Assembly (NCBI GenBank): GCA_025360745.1
Contig: JANYBP010000123.1
Span: forward strand, 1 to 36,482
DNA from: a bacterium
GTDB lineage: Bacteria; Verrucomicrobiota; Kiritimatiellia; CAIKKV01; CAIYGI01
Direction: 5' to 3'
Length of the DNA: 36,482 bases
Shown: positions 22,899 through 30,463 of the stretch, one piece after another
Position numbering within the stretch: the first letter of the stretch is position 1
Layout: each line of letters starts with the position of its first letter
Translations under genes and position numbers: made by a program
The notes under the pieces: model-generated
What the model was told of the DNA's origin: nothing
The model's input: only the letters and a program-made list of their open reading frames with translations
The model's database searches: none

Positions 22899-24418
22899 CG
22901 CGGGAAAACGAAATCGCCGATGTCAGGAGCCGGATGGAGCTTGACCAGATCTACTGCCGGGATCTGCCGACCGTTCCAACGCCTGAGAAGGGGCCGATTC
23001 TTGTAACCGGCGGCACCGGTTACATTGGCGGAAGGCTGGCGCCGGAACTGCTGGACCGAGGGTACAAGGTCAGGGTGATGGTCAGGAGCCATTCGCCCGA
23101 ACATGCGGAACGCTGGCCGGGCGCGGAGATCGTCGTGGCGGATGCCCTGGATGTCGCATCTCTGACTGCGGCGTTGCGGGGAATTCACACGGCCTACTAT
23201 CTAATCCATTCGCTGCTGCTCGGTCCTGAAGAGTTTGAAGCCTCCGATCTGGCCAATGCCAAAAACTTCAGGCGGGCGGCGGAAAAAAACGGCGTCGCGC
23301 GCATCATCTACCTTGGCGGGCTTGGCGATGTGCGCACGCTGCTGTCGCCTCATTTGCGGAGCCGGATGCATGTCGCCGAGGCGCTCGGCAGCGGTCGTAT
23401 TCCAACCACCGTGCTGCGCGCCGCCATCATCATCGGATCGGGAAGCGCCTCCTACGAGATCCTCCAGCATCTGGTGCGAAAGCTGTTCATCGTTCCGGTC
23501 CCCTATTGGGGGCGCACCCGCTGCCAGCCGATCAGCATCCGGGATGTCATCAAATATCTGGTGGGCGTCCTGGAAAAGCCCGAGACGGCGGGCGCGTCTT
23601 TCGACATCGGCGGCGCCGATATTCTCACCTACGAAGAAATGATGCGGGTGATCGCCGAGGTGCTGGGCAAGAAAAGGCTGTTCGTGCGCTTCTTCGTGTC
23701 GAACATCAAATTTTACTCCTATCTAACCGGCCTGCTGACGCCCGTGCCGGCGCTGATCACGCGCAGTTTGATGGAAGGCCTGCAGAACGACGTGGTGTGC
23801 CTGGACCGGCGGATCGCGCAACTGGTGCCGTTCCGTACGCTCACTTTCAGGGAATCGGTCATCCGGGCTCTCTTGCGCGAGGAGCAGGACGCGGTGGATA
23901 CGCGCTGGTCCGACGCCTATCCGCTGGCGCATGAATTAAGCACCAAGCTGCATGAACTCAAGCCCCCGCCGCGCTACACGGCCCACGCGGCCATGCTCAC
24001 CGCCAGGAACGCGGACGAACTGTTCCATTCGGTCTGCCGCATCGGCGGCACGGAAGGCTGGTTCCACGAGAATTGGATGTGGCGCCTGCGCGGCACGCTG
24101 GACAATCTGTTCATGGGCGTGGGCACGACCCGCGGACGGAGAAGCCTATCCACTCTGCGCGTCAACGACGTCATCGATTTCTGGCGGGTCGAGGCGATGG
24201 TCCAAGACCGGCTGCTCCTGCTGCGCGCGGAAATGAAGCTTCCGGGACGGGCCTGGCTGAAGTTCAGCATCGATCCGAAGAACGGGCAAAACCGCTTGTC
24301 GTTGACGGCCTACTACGACACCAGGACATTTTTCGGCAGACTCTACTGGTATGTCTTCCTGCCTTTTCACGGCTATATCTTCGGCCGGCTGATCCGCAAT
24401 ATCGCGGAACGAAAATAG
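22895..24418 (+). CDS. NAD(P)-binding SDR-family protein with DUF2867 C-terminus
   Basis: 507 residues. An N-terminal Rossmann fold begins with ILVTGGTGYIGGRLAPELLD near residue 35, and the region to about 330 resembles atypical SDR/NmrA-like proteins related to complex I assembly and isoflavone reductase-like enzymes. Residues 350-507 (HSVCRIGGTEGWFHENWMW, LRVNDVIDFWRVEAM, LTAYYDTRTFFGRLYWY) match the DUF2867 domain often joined to this fold. The substrate is unknown. It begins in the mobA stop codon, so it is co-transcribed with the Moco genes, but a direct Moco role is not shown by the sequence. Confidence 0.87.
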   Translation: MTRENEIADVRSRMELDQIYCRDLPTVPTPEKGPILVTGGTGYIGGRLAPELLDRGYKVRVMVRSHSPEHAERWPGAEIVVADALDVASLTAALRGIHTAYYLIHSLLLGPEEFEASDLANAKNFRRAAEKNGVARIIYLGGLGDVRTLLSPHLRSRMHVAEALGSGRIPTTVLRAAIIIGSGSASYEILQHLVRKLFIVPVPYWGRTRCQPISIRDVIKYLVGVLEKPETAGASFDIGGADILTYEEMMRVIAEVLGKKRLFVRFFVSNIKFYSYLTGLLTPVPALITRSLMEGLQNDVVCLDRRIAQLVPFRTLTFRESVIRALLREEQDAVDTRWSDAYPLAHELSTKLHELKPPPRYTAHAAMLTARNADELFHSVCRIGGTEGWFHENWMWRLRGTLDNLFMGVGTTRGRRSLSTLRVNDVIDFWRVEAMVQDRLLLLRAEMKLPGRAWLKFSIDPKNGQNRLSLTAYYDTRTFFGRLYWYVFLPFHGYIFGRLIRNIAERK

Positions 24419-24721
24419 ACACGGCGTAATGCGTCAGTGAGGTAGCGAGCGAAGTAACGAGGGGCGCATCTGCCATTAGGCGATGCAACTGTTCGCCTGT
24501 CCCCAATTGGCCACAATTGGCCATGAGGTCACGTGCCCCCTCGTCCCGAGTGTACCATACCTTGTATCCGGTTCGTGTCACACGCCCCGTGCTTTCGGAT
24601 GCAGCGTCCTTCGGACCCCGCCTCACGGCGACGCCCTTGCCGTTCTCCTTTCCTTCGGCTTCGCTCATGCCTAGTGCGGAAACTTTCATCCTGCAAGCAA
24701 CGCGCCATGTCCGGCGCACAC
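24419..24721 (-). other. Possible group II intron 5' fragment
   Basis: No gene is evident here. Read on the minus strand from 24721, the sequence starts GTGTGCGCC (fits the GUGYG intron start), continues with the purine-rich, hairpin-rich text typical of intron domain I (GAAGCCGAAGG, GGGGTCCGAAGGACG, CCGAAAGCACGG, ACCGGATACAAGG), and lies just after a stem-loop, the usual target of class C introns. There is no reverse transcriptase and I see no domain V, so it would be a truncated remnant. The assignment rests on pattern memory and is weak. Confidence 0.3.
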
Positions 24722-24727
24722 GTTCTA

Positions 24728-24767
24728 GCGCAGATTCGAGCGGCCGTAGGCCGCGAGTAACCTGCGC
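24728..24767 (-). terminator. Stem-loop downstream of the lipoprotein gene
   Basis: GCGCAG at 24728-24733 pairs with CTGCGC at 24762-24767, and GCGGCC at 24740-24745 pairs with GGCCGC at 24749-24754 around a three-base loop, with a small internal loop between. It starts about 15 bases after the lipoprotein stop on the minus strand and may end its transcript. There is no U tract. It resembles the stem-loops used as targets by class C group II introns. Confidence 0.5.
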
Positions 24768-24781
24768 TGGTTCGACCTTAT

Positions 24782-25273
24782 CTATTGCTTGGAAAGTTCT
24801 CGGCCCGGTTCCTCAGGAAGCCACTTCTTCGGCCAAAGGACTTCCAATCCGACATTGGGGCGCTGGTGCACCTCGCCGTACGCTTTCCCGAACTCCTGAC
24901 GTCGCGATTCTGACCACGACGGTGCGTCCGGCAGCACAACGATGACGGGACAAGTTCGAGTGGCAGTCCGATCCACGAACGCCATGAGTTCGTGGAAGCT
25001 CACTAGGTTGCCATCCGCCGTGACGATCGAGTCTTTGGCCACTTCCACTTTCTGAATCTTCACGGTTGCAGAAGCCAAACCGCCGGTTGCCAACATGTAG
25101 GATGGCAGGTTGTACTCCCAGCCGTTAGCCTTGAACTGAAGTCGGTCGCTTTCGGTCGCCACCATCGTTGGAGAGAAAACCCGTCCGTCGGTGAGTCGTA
25201 TGGTCCGGTTGGTGGAACAGCCGGGAATGGCGAGTGCAGCGACGAGGACAATCACTGTGTACTGGTGGTTCAT
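24782..25273 (-). CDS. Predicted lipoprotein of unknown function
   Basis: A 163-residue protein with a lipoprotein signal: MNHQYTVIVLVAALAIPGC, with the lipobox cysteine at 19. The mature part (STNRTIRLTDGRVFSPTM...) begins with a short beta-rich segment reminding of small SH3-like lipoproteins such as those with TDG motifs, then a region without recognisable domain. The start at 25273 has AGGAG upstream. It is a lone leftward gene in a low-density accessory patch, so it may be acquired. Location should be the membrane, facing the periplasm. Confidence 0.7.
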   Translation of the reverse strand: MNHQYTVIVLVAALAIPGCSTNRTIRLTDGRVFSPTMVATESDRLQFKANGWEYNLPSYMLATGGLASATVKIQKVEVAKDSIVTADGNLVSFHELMAFVDRTATRTCPVIVVLPDAPSWSESRRQEFGKAYGEVHQRPNVGLEVLWPKKWLPEEPGRELSKQ

Positions 25274-25399
25274 TCTTCTTACTCCTTCTGTCGAACGTTC
25301 CGGCGCAGGTTCGCGAGTTTGCGAGCGTAACTTTCCGCCGGTGGTTCGCCGATCATTTCTGTGTCCAATCTTCTCCATTTTCTTATTCTCACATGGACC

Positions 25400-25435
25400 G
25401 GGTGGGTCAGGGGCGTTGCCGCCCCTTTCCCACCC
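25400..25435. other. Strong hairpin upstream of the lipoprotein gene
   Basis: GGGTGGG (25400-25406) pairs with CCCACCC (25429-25435) and GGGGCG (25410-25415) pairs with CGCCCC (25420-25425), with a three-by-three internal loop and a TTGC tip. It lies about 130 bases before the lipoprotein start and 75 bases before the small plus-strand frame. It could be a terminator or leader structure; the direction is unclear. Confidence 0.55.
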
Positions 25436-25508
25436 AGATGCGTTTTCGGTTCCTCGCGTCGCGACGTGGTCTGCATTACATCGGTACGATTTGAATTCTG
25501 GAGGACGC

Positions 25509-25619
25509 ATGACAGCGACGCAAGAAAAAAATGACAGCACGAATGCGGCGGCGAGAGGCAAGGTGAAAAGGGTCGAGGGGCGAGGGTCAAGGGGAAGAGG
25601 GATGGAGAGTGAACAGTAA
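25509..25619 (+). CDS. Small open frame running into a heptamer array
   Basis: A 36-residue frame begins at ATG 25509 with GGAGG just upstream. Its first 18 residues (MTATQEKNDSTNAAARGK) look like an ordinary hydrophilic protein start; the rest (RVEGRGSRGRG) is read from a degenerate heptamer array. It may be the beginning of a gene cut off by the array, by analogy with moaC, or a chance frame. No function can be given. Confidence 0.3.
   Translation: MTATQEKNDSTNAAARGKVKRVEGRGSRGRGMESEQ
25570..25604 (+). repeat. Degenerate GGGTCAA-type heptamer array
   Basis: Five imperfect heptamers: GGGTCGA, GGGGCGA, GGGTCAA, GGGGAAG, AGGGATG. This is the same unit as at 20308-20363 but without an inverted partner or a four-helix-bundle gene next to it. 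It stands 60 bases before the large hairpin element. Confidence 0.75.
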
Positions 25620-25665
25620 ACCCGCGCGTGTGGGGGTTACCGGCGCGGGGGCGCCGGGGTCTGCA

Positions 25666-25834
25666 ATGCGGCGGGGCGGGTCGGGGGCGTACTCGCACCC
25701 CCGGAAGGTCGTGCGTCAGACCGGTTCGTACGCAAGGCAGCGCGCGCCCCGCTGGCCTCTTAGGCCGCGGGGTGCGCGCTAACGCCGCGTACGGGCCGGT
25801 CTGGCGCGCGACCTTCCGGCCCGCCCCGCCGCAT
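25666..25834 (+). ncRNA. Candidate structured RNA: 169-nt long hairpin
   Basis: Nested stems form one rod with a side hairpin. Outer stem: 25666-25680 with 25820-25834, 15 perfect pairs. Side hairpin: 25682-25703. Long stem: 25703-25733 with 25787-25817, 31 uninterrupted pairs. Short stem 25736-25738 with 25784-25786, then 25739-25751 with 25768-25780, 13 pairs, and a tip GGCCT-CTT-AGGCC at 25754-25766. Five positions are G-U pairs in a plus-strand RNA and would be A-C mismatches in the minus-strand RNA, which argues for plus-strand transcription. Two smaller hairpins precede it (25619-25638, 25640-25657). I recognise no known RNA family, and there is no convincing protein frame. A transposon-end or other DNA hairpin remains possible. 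Confidence 0.5.
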
Positions 25835-25840
25835 GACCGC

Positions 25841-25950
25841 TTCACAAACCCCATCGCCACCCACCCACGCCCCACCCTCAGCCTCGCTCCACACATCCGC
25901 AACCACACGCCCCACACATTCTCAACCACGCGCTCACGCGCGCGGCTACA
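25841..25950 (+). other. C-rich, G-poor tract after the hairpin element
   Basis: About 100 bases rich in C and A and very poor in G (repeated CCAC, CCCAC and CACAC motifs) follow the large hairpin on the plus strand. A C-rich, G-poor, unstructured stretch is the kind of sequence Rho loads on, so this may be a Rho-dependent terminator for a plus-strand transcript. No gene is seen between here and 26216. Confidence 0.35.
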
Positions 25951-26215
25951 ACCCCGTGGCCACGGCGGCGAGGCTGTGGAGGTCATGTGTCCAAAAGCCA
26001 TAGCAAACAGTAGTCATCAACGATCGGTGACACGCACAAATCCCCCGTGTTTGCGAGATATGCACCTAATCCCAGATTCGCCTCGGAACGGCCAGCGAAA
26101 ATTGTGCGTGACGAAGTCCTGGCGCAAGCGCAGTATGATCACGTTTAGGCCTTGCTGAAATTCATGAGGCCGTGAATGGGCCGCTTGCACCAGGCGACAT
26201 CTCAGGAGATGCATT

Positions 26216-26680
26216 ATGACGACCAGGACGTGTTGTGGAACCGCGCTTCTGCTATCGATGCTGGCCGCCCTGCCGGGGCGGGCGGCCACGCCGGCGCCGG
26301 CCGAAGACGCCGATGCGCGCATCGCGAGGTGGGATAAAGGTCCGGCCACGATCGATGTCACGAACTATCCGGCGGTGGCCCGCGAGAGTTACAATGTGTT
26401 TGCCGCAAGGTGCGCCCGCTGCCACCCGGCCAGCCGCGCGATCAATGCCGATTACGTGTTGCCTGAACAATGGTCATCGTGCGTCGGACGCATGGCGGAC
26501 AAATGGTTCTCCGGCATCAACAAGGCGGCCAGCCGGAATATCCGTGAATTTCTTGTCTACGACTCCAGCGTTCGCAAGAAACCGCAGGTAGATGCCGCTT
26601 TGGCCAAACTCTCCGCCGAGGCCAGAAAAACCGCCGAGGCGGCCATCGCCGAAATCCGCCTGCGATTTGAAAAACCGTAG
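26216..26680 (+). CDS. Small secreted monoheme cytochrome c
   Basis: 154 residues: an N-terminal signal sequence (ALLLSMLAALPGRAA) and one heme site, CARCH, near residue 64-68, followed by a helical region with WSSCVGRMADKW, where the methionine may be the distal heme ligand. It should be a periplasmic electron carrier or the heme domain of a complex. AGGAG precedes the ATG at 26216 by six bases. It is followed 40 bases later by yceI, likely in one operon. Confidence 0.8.
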   Translation: MTTRTCCGTALLLSMLAALPGRAATPAPAEDADARIARWDKGPATIDVTNYPAVARESYNVFAARCARCHPASRAINADYVLPEQWSSCVGRMADKWFSGINKAASRNIREFLVYDSSVRKKPQVDAALAKLSAEARKTAEAAIAEIRLRFEKP

Positions 26681-26720
26681 GCCACAAATCGAGCGAGAAA
26701 CCAGTTAAAGGAGGTTGATT

Positions 26721-27347
26721 GTGAATAAAGTAATCATGTTAGGCGGCGTTCTGTGTTTGCTGGCGGTTCAGACGCTTCGGGCGGAACCCACGGAATTCGT
26801 TGTCGATCCGGTGCATTCGTCGGTGGACTTCACCATCCGGCACCTTTACACGGACTTCAGCGGACGCTTCAACGCCTTTTCCGGCAAGGTCGTGATGGAC
26901 CCGAAAAACCTGGCGTCGCTGAAGGTGACCGGCGAGGTGGACATACTCAGCATCGACACGCGCAACCCCGACCGGAACAAGCATTTATTGTCCCCGGTTT
27001 TCTTCGACTCGCAAAACTTCCCGAAGGCGCGCTTCGAAAGCACCCAGGTCACCATGGAGGCGGACGGCAAGTCCGCGGTCGTCACCGGCAAACTGAGCAT
27101 TCGCGACCGCACGCGCGAAGTCACGATGCACCTGACCTTTGGCGGTTACGGACCGGGCTTCAAGGAAGAACACCGGATCGGCTTGATCATGACGGGCACC
27201 ATCGCGCGCTCCGATTTCGGCGTCTCCTACAACATGACGTTGCCGAACGGGCTCAAGATGCTGGGCGAAGATGTCGCCATGACCTGGGCCATCGAGGCCT
27301 TCGACACCGTCACACCCGCTCCCGCGGCGCCTGCCAAGGCGAAATAG
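26721..27347 (+). CDS. yceI: YceI-family periplasmic protein
   Basis: 208 residues with a signal sequence (VIMLGGVLCLLAVQTLRAEP) and a YceI lipocalin-like domain: VDPVHSSVDFTIRHL, GRFNAFSGKVVMDP, SIDTRNPDRNKHLLSPVFFD, FPKARFES, LSIRDRTREVTMHLTF, and the C-terminal SDFGVSYNMTLPNG. YceI proteins bind isoprenoid or other long hydrophobic molecules in the periplasm; the next genes make menaquinone, so a quinone-related ligand is attractive but inferred. GTG at 26721 is chosen because AAAGGAGG lies six bases upstream. The stop touches the stop of the convergent mqnE-mqnC gene with no gap. Confidence 0.92.
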   Translation: MNKVIMLGGVLCLLAVQTLRAEPTEFVVDPVHSSVDFTIRHLYTDFSGRFNAFSGKVVMDPKNLASLKVTGEVDILSIDTRNPDRNKHLLSPVFFDSQNFPKARFESTQVTMEADGKSAVVTGKLSIRDRTREVTMHLTFGGYGPGFKEEHRIGLIMTGTIARSDFGVSYNMTLPNGLKMLGEDVAMTWAIEAFDTVTPAPAAPAKAK

Positions 27348-29537
27348 TCAGCTCCGCATCACGCGCAGCGGAACGTACTGGGTGGTGCGCTGGACAGGCG
27401 TCAAGCCGGTCTCGGCGATCAGTGCCGTGACCCTTTCGATCCCCACGGCGTAGGCGGTGCCGGTGGCGCGCACCACCTGCTCCTCCATCAGGATGCCGCC
27501 CCAGTCGTCCGCGCCGAACACCAGCGCCAATTGCGCCAGATCGGGACCCTCGGTGATCCAGCCCGCCTGGATGTGCGTCAGATTGTCCAGCACCAGCCGG
27601 GAGAGGGCGATCATCCGCAGGTAATCCACACCGGTCGCGGGTTCGATCTGTAGTTGCGTGCGCTGCGGCGAGAAACTCCACGGGATGAAAGCGGTGAAAC
27701 CGCCGGTGCGGTCCTGCAGCGAACGGACACGCAGCAGGTGCTCCACCCGCTGTGCGCTCGTCTCGCCCAGGCCGTAGACCATGGTGGCCGTGGTTTTCAT
27801 GCCGAGCCCATGCGCGGTCTCCATGACAGCGAACCAGTCGTCGGCGCTGATCTTGCGCGGGCTGACCACCCGCCGCACCGCATCGACCAGGATTTCCGCG
27901 CCGCCGCCGGGCAGCGAATCCAGGCCGGCGGCCCGCAGGCGCTGCAGCGCGTCCCGGACCGTGATGCCGGCGCGGCGGGCCAGGTATTGAATCTCGGCCG
28001 GCGACAACGAATGTAGACACACATCCACACGCCGCTTGATCGCGCGCAGCAGCCGCTCGTAGAAGTCCAGGTCCAGTTCAGGATTCAGGCCGCCCTGCAC
28101 CAGCACCTGCGTGGCGCCCTGCCCGACGGCCTCCACGACCTTCTCCACCACCTCGTCCGCGCTGAGCGTGAAGGCCCGGTCCGAACCGGGCGGCACATGA
28201 AAGGCGCAGAAACGGCAGCCGACCTCGCAGACGTTGGTGAGGTTGAGATTGCGGTCGATCACGAATGTGCCGCGCTCGCCCGGCGTCCGCTCGCGCCGCC
28301 GCCGGTGCGCGGCCGCGCCCAGTTCCCACAGCTCGGCGCCGTCCAGCAGGGCCACGCTTTCGTCGGCCGTGAGCCGCCGCCCGTCCACGGCTCGCGACAA
28401 TGCGTCATCCACGCCGGAAGCTCGCCGGCGTGGCGGGCGCGGGGTCGCGCGCTCGTCGGCTGCGGCCGACGTCTGGTAGCGGCTGTTCACCAGGCGCGGC
28501 TCAAGAGCGAGCGCGGCGATGAATGCCGACATCTCATCGATCGAGCGGAAGCGTCCGCCGGCGCCGGAACCGGCGGCCAGGGCGATCCGCTCGTCCAGGC
28601 TGGTTCCGCCGATATCGTCTACCCCCGCCTGCAGCAGCACCTGCAGCAACTTGCGATCCATGTAGTTCACCAGCACTCGCAGGTGCGGTATGTTGTCGAG
28701 GAAAATGCGGGCCAGGGCCGCGACGCGGGCAATCCGGTATCCGCCCGCGCCGGTCGCTCCCTCGACGCGGGTGCCGCCGGGCTGGAATGGCAAGGGAATG
28801 AAGGCCTGGAAGCCGCCGGTCCGGTCCTGCAAATCGCGCAGGCGCAGCATGTGTTCAACAATGTCTTCATCGGTCTCGATGTGGCCGAAGAGCATAGTGG
28901 CGTTGCTCGGGAGTCCGAGTCCGTGCGCCTGCTCGTGAATCGCCAGCCATTCTTCGGCGGATATCTTGTGCGAACAAATCCGCTTCCTGGTGGCGGCCCC
29001 AAAAATCTCGGCGCCCCCGCCCGGCATGGCGTCCAGTCCGGCGGCCTGCAGGCGCCGCAGCACGGCGCGGGTGTCCAGGCCCGCTTTCCGCGCCAGATAG
29101 TGAATCTCCACGGCCGTCAATCCCTGCCGCAGCACGGCGGGCATGATCTCGCGCGCCATGCCGAAAAGCGCTTCGTAATAGGCCAGGTCGCTCTGCGGCT
29201 GAATTCCGCCCACGATGTGCAGGTCCGTCAAGCCGGACGCGCGGGCCTCCAGCAACCGCTGGCGGGCCTCGTCGAGGGTCAGGAAGTACGCCTCCCCGGA
29301 AGCGGCCTCGCGCCAGAAGGCGCACAGTTCGCACTGGTTCTCGCAGATGTTGGTGGGATTGAGATTAAGGCTGTGGGTGAAATAGGTGTCGCGGCCGTGC
29401 AGCGCGCGACGCCGCGCATCGGCGCGGCCCATCAATTCCGCGGTGTCGGCCCGGCGCAGCAGTTCCAGCGCTTCCGCGGCCGTGATCCGGCCCTGGCTCC
29501 AGTCCTGCCGCCTGAGTTTGTTTTCGACTTCATTCAC
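27348..29537 (-). CDS. MqnE-MqnC fusion (two radical SAM enzymes of futalosine pathway)
   Basis: 729 residues with two complete radical SAM units. Residues 1-350 are aminofutalosine synthase MqnE: C65, C69, C72 (TNICENQCELCAF), DLHIVGGIQPQSDL, PGGGAEIF, ISAEEWLAIHEQAHGLGLPS, GGFQAFIPLPF. After a Pro/Arg-rich linker (about 355-385), residues 385-729 are cyclic dehypoxanthine futalosine synthase MqnC: C437, C441, C444 (TNVCEVGCRFCAF), LVQGGLNPELDLDFY, PGGGAEILV, TATMVYGLGETSAQR, GGFTAFIPWSF. MqnE joins 3-enolpyruvylbenzoate to the SAM adenosyl radical; MqnC cyclises dehypoxanthine futalosine after MqnB. It follows mqnA by 12 bases and is likely co-transcribed with it. Confidence 0.95.
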   Translation of the reverse strand: MNEVENKLRRQDWSQGRITAAEALELLRRADTAELMGRADARRRALHGRDTYFTHSLNLNPTNICENQCELCAFWREAASGEAYFLTLDEARQRLLEARASGLTDLHIVGGIQPQSDLAYYEALFGMAREIMPAVLRQGLTAVEIHYLARKAGLDTRAVLRRLQAAGLDAMPGGGAEIFGAATRKRICSHKISAEEWLAIHEQAHGLGLPSNATMLFGHIETDEDIVEHMLRLRDLQDRTGGFQAFIPLPFQPGGTRVEGATGAGGYRIARVAALARIFLDNIPHLRVLVNYMDRKLLQVLLQAGVDDIGGTSLDERIALAAGSGAGGRFRSIDEMSAFIAALALEPRLVNSRYQTSAAADERATPRPPRRRASGVDDALSRAVDGRRLTADESVALLDGAELWELGAAAHRRRRERTPGERGTFVIDRNLNLTNVCEVGCRFCAFHVPPGSDRAFTLSADEVVEKVVEAVGQGATQVLVQGGLNPELDLDFYERLLRAIKRRVDVCLHSLSPAEIQYLARRAGITVRDALQRLRAAGLDSLPGGGAEILVDAVRRVVSPRKISADDWFAVMETAHGLGMKTTATMVYGLGETSAQRVEHLLRVRSLQDRTGGFTAFIPWSFSPQRTQLQIEPATGVDYLRMIALSRLVLDNLTHIQAGWITEGPDLAQLALVFGADDWGGILMEEQVVRATGTAYAVGIERVTALIAETGLTPVQRTTQYVPLRVMRS

Positions 29538-29549
29538 GCTGATTATTTC

Positions 29550-30401
29550 CTACTCGGTAAATCCGGGTCCAGAACCGACAGACTCCAGAAAAGGCGCCAG
29601 AACCGCCAGTCGCCAAAACAGGCGCATGGCTTCGCGCTCCGGGTCCCCCACGTCGAAATAGATGCAGGTGGTTAGATAGTCCAGGCAGGCGGCCTTGTCC
29701 AGCCCCAAGCGCTGCGCGACCAGGCCGGCCAGCATCGGCAATTCCGCCACACCCCGGCGTTTGGCCGCCTGTGCGATGCTCGCGAGGGCCCCGGCGTGGG
29801 GATGCGACCGCCGGTGTACCCAGACCGCGAACACAAAGGGCAGCGCCGTCATGTCGTGCCAGGCTGCGGCGAGGTCGATATCCCCGCCCGCCGCAGGCGG
29901 CGCGCACAGGGCCCGGTCGCCGATCATCACCGCGGCGTCGGGCGCGGACACGGCGCCGGGTTCCACGAAGAGCGCCTCCTGCTTCCAGTGGTGCTTGAAC
30001 AACACCCGCACCAGCGCGTTGGAGGTCAGCGAGGCCGGGTCCACCTCCACCGTCCCTACCTCGCGCAGCGGGACCCGGCACTTGAGCAGCACGCTGCGCA
30101 CCTTGCGCGCGGCGCACACGCCGAGGCCGTCTACCATCTCCAGGTTCGGACGCCGCGCCAGTTCCACCACCGGCAGCAAGACCGCGTCCACGGCGCCGGA
30201 CTCCAACTGCGCCGGCACGGACGAGGGATGGTCAACCGTCAGCAGCCGCGCGTTGGGCGCGACGTCCGGAATGAAATGCGCCAACGGCAGTTGGTTCGCG
30301 TAGGGGGCGGAGGCAAAGCACAGCGCGGGTGGTATCACAGCGTCCGGATTGTTTCCGCGTAATCCGTGGTGAACGGTTGCCATGTCTCGTACTCGTTCCA
30401 T
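29550..30401 (-). CDS. mqnA: Chorismate dehydratase MqnA
   Basis: 283 residues resembling MqnA, a periplasmic-binding-protein-like fold that dehydrates chorismate to 3-enolpyruvylbenzoate. Seen: ASAPYANQLPLAHFI, DHPSSVPAQLESGAVDAVLL, VGTVEVDPASLTSNALVRVL, VMIGDRAL, and AAWHDMTALPFVFAVWVHR. No signal peptide, so cytoplasmic. The start could be 30401 or the ATG at 30383; neither has a strong ribosome site. The mqnE-mqnC gene follows. Confidence 0.9.
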   Translation of the reverse strand: MERVRDMATVHHGLRGNNPDAVIPPALCFASAPYANQLPLAHFIPDVAPNARLLTVDHPSSVPAQLESGAVDAVLLPVVELARRPNLEMVDGLGVCAARKVRSVLLKCRVPLREVGTVEVDPASLTSNALVRVLFKHHWKQEALFVEPGAVSAPDAAVMIGDRALCAPPAAGGDIDLAAAWHDMTALPFVFAVWVHRRSHPHAGALASIAQAAKRRGVAELPMLAGLVAQRLGLDKAACLDYLTTCIYFDVGDPEREAMRLFWRLAVLAPFLESVGSGPGFTE

Positions 30402-30463
30402 CCTGGGGCTTTGCGTCAGTGGCCAAACCGATTATAGACACACTGGAACCGCTTTTGACAGTA

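Noticed and set aside
24728..24767. An attC site making the lipoprotein gene an integron cassette
   Set aside because: The stem-loop lacks proper core boxes at both ends (GTTCTAG does not fit); terminator or intron target is simpler.
25736..25786. An integron attC-like site within the large hairpin (GTTAGCG on the minus strand)
   Set aside because: The GTTRRRY and RYYYAAC boxes are not present as a pair at the stem base, and no integrase or cassette array is seen.
25628..26158. A 176-residue plus-strand frame over the large hairpin and G-poor tract
   Set aside because: Arg/Pro/His/Thr-rich translation of hairpins and C-rich sequence, no ribosome site and no domain.
28197..29675. A 492-residue plus-strand frame opposite mqnE-mqnC
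   Set aside because: No recognisable motif; the minus strand has two complete radical SAM domains.
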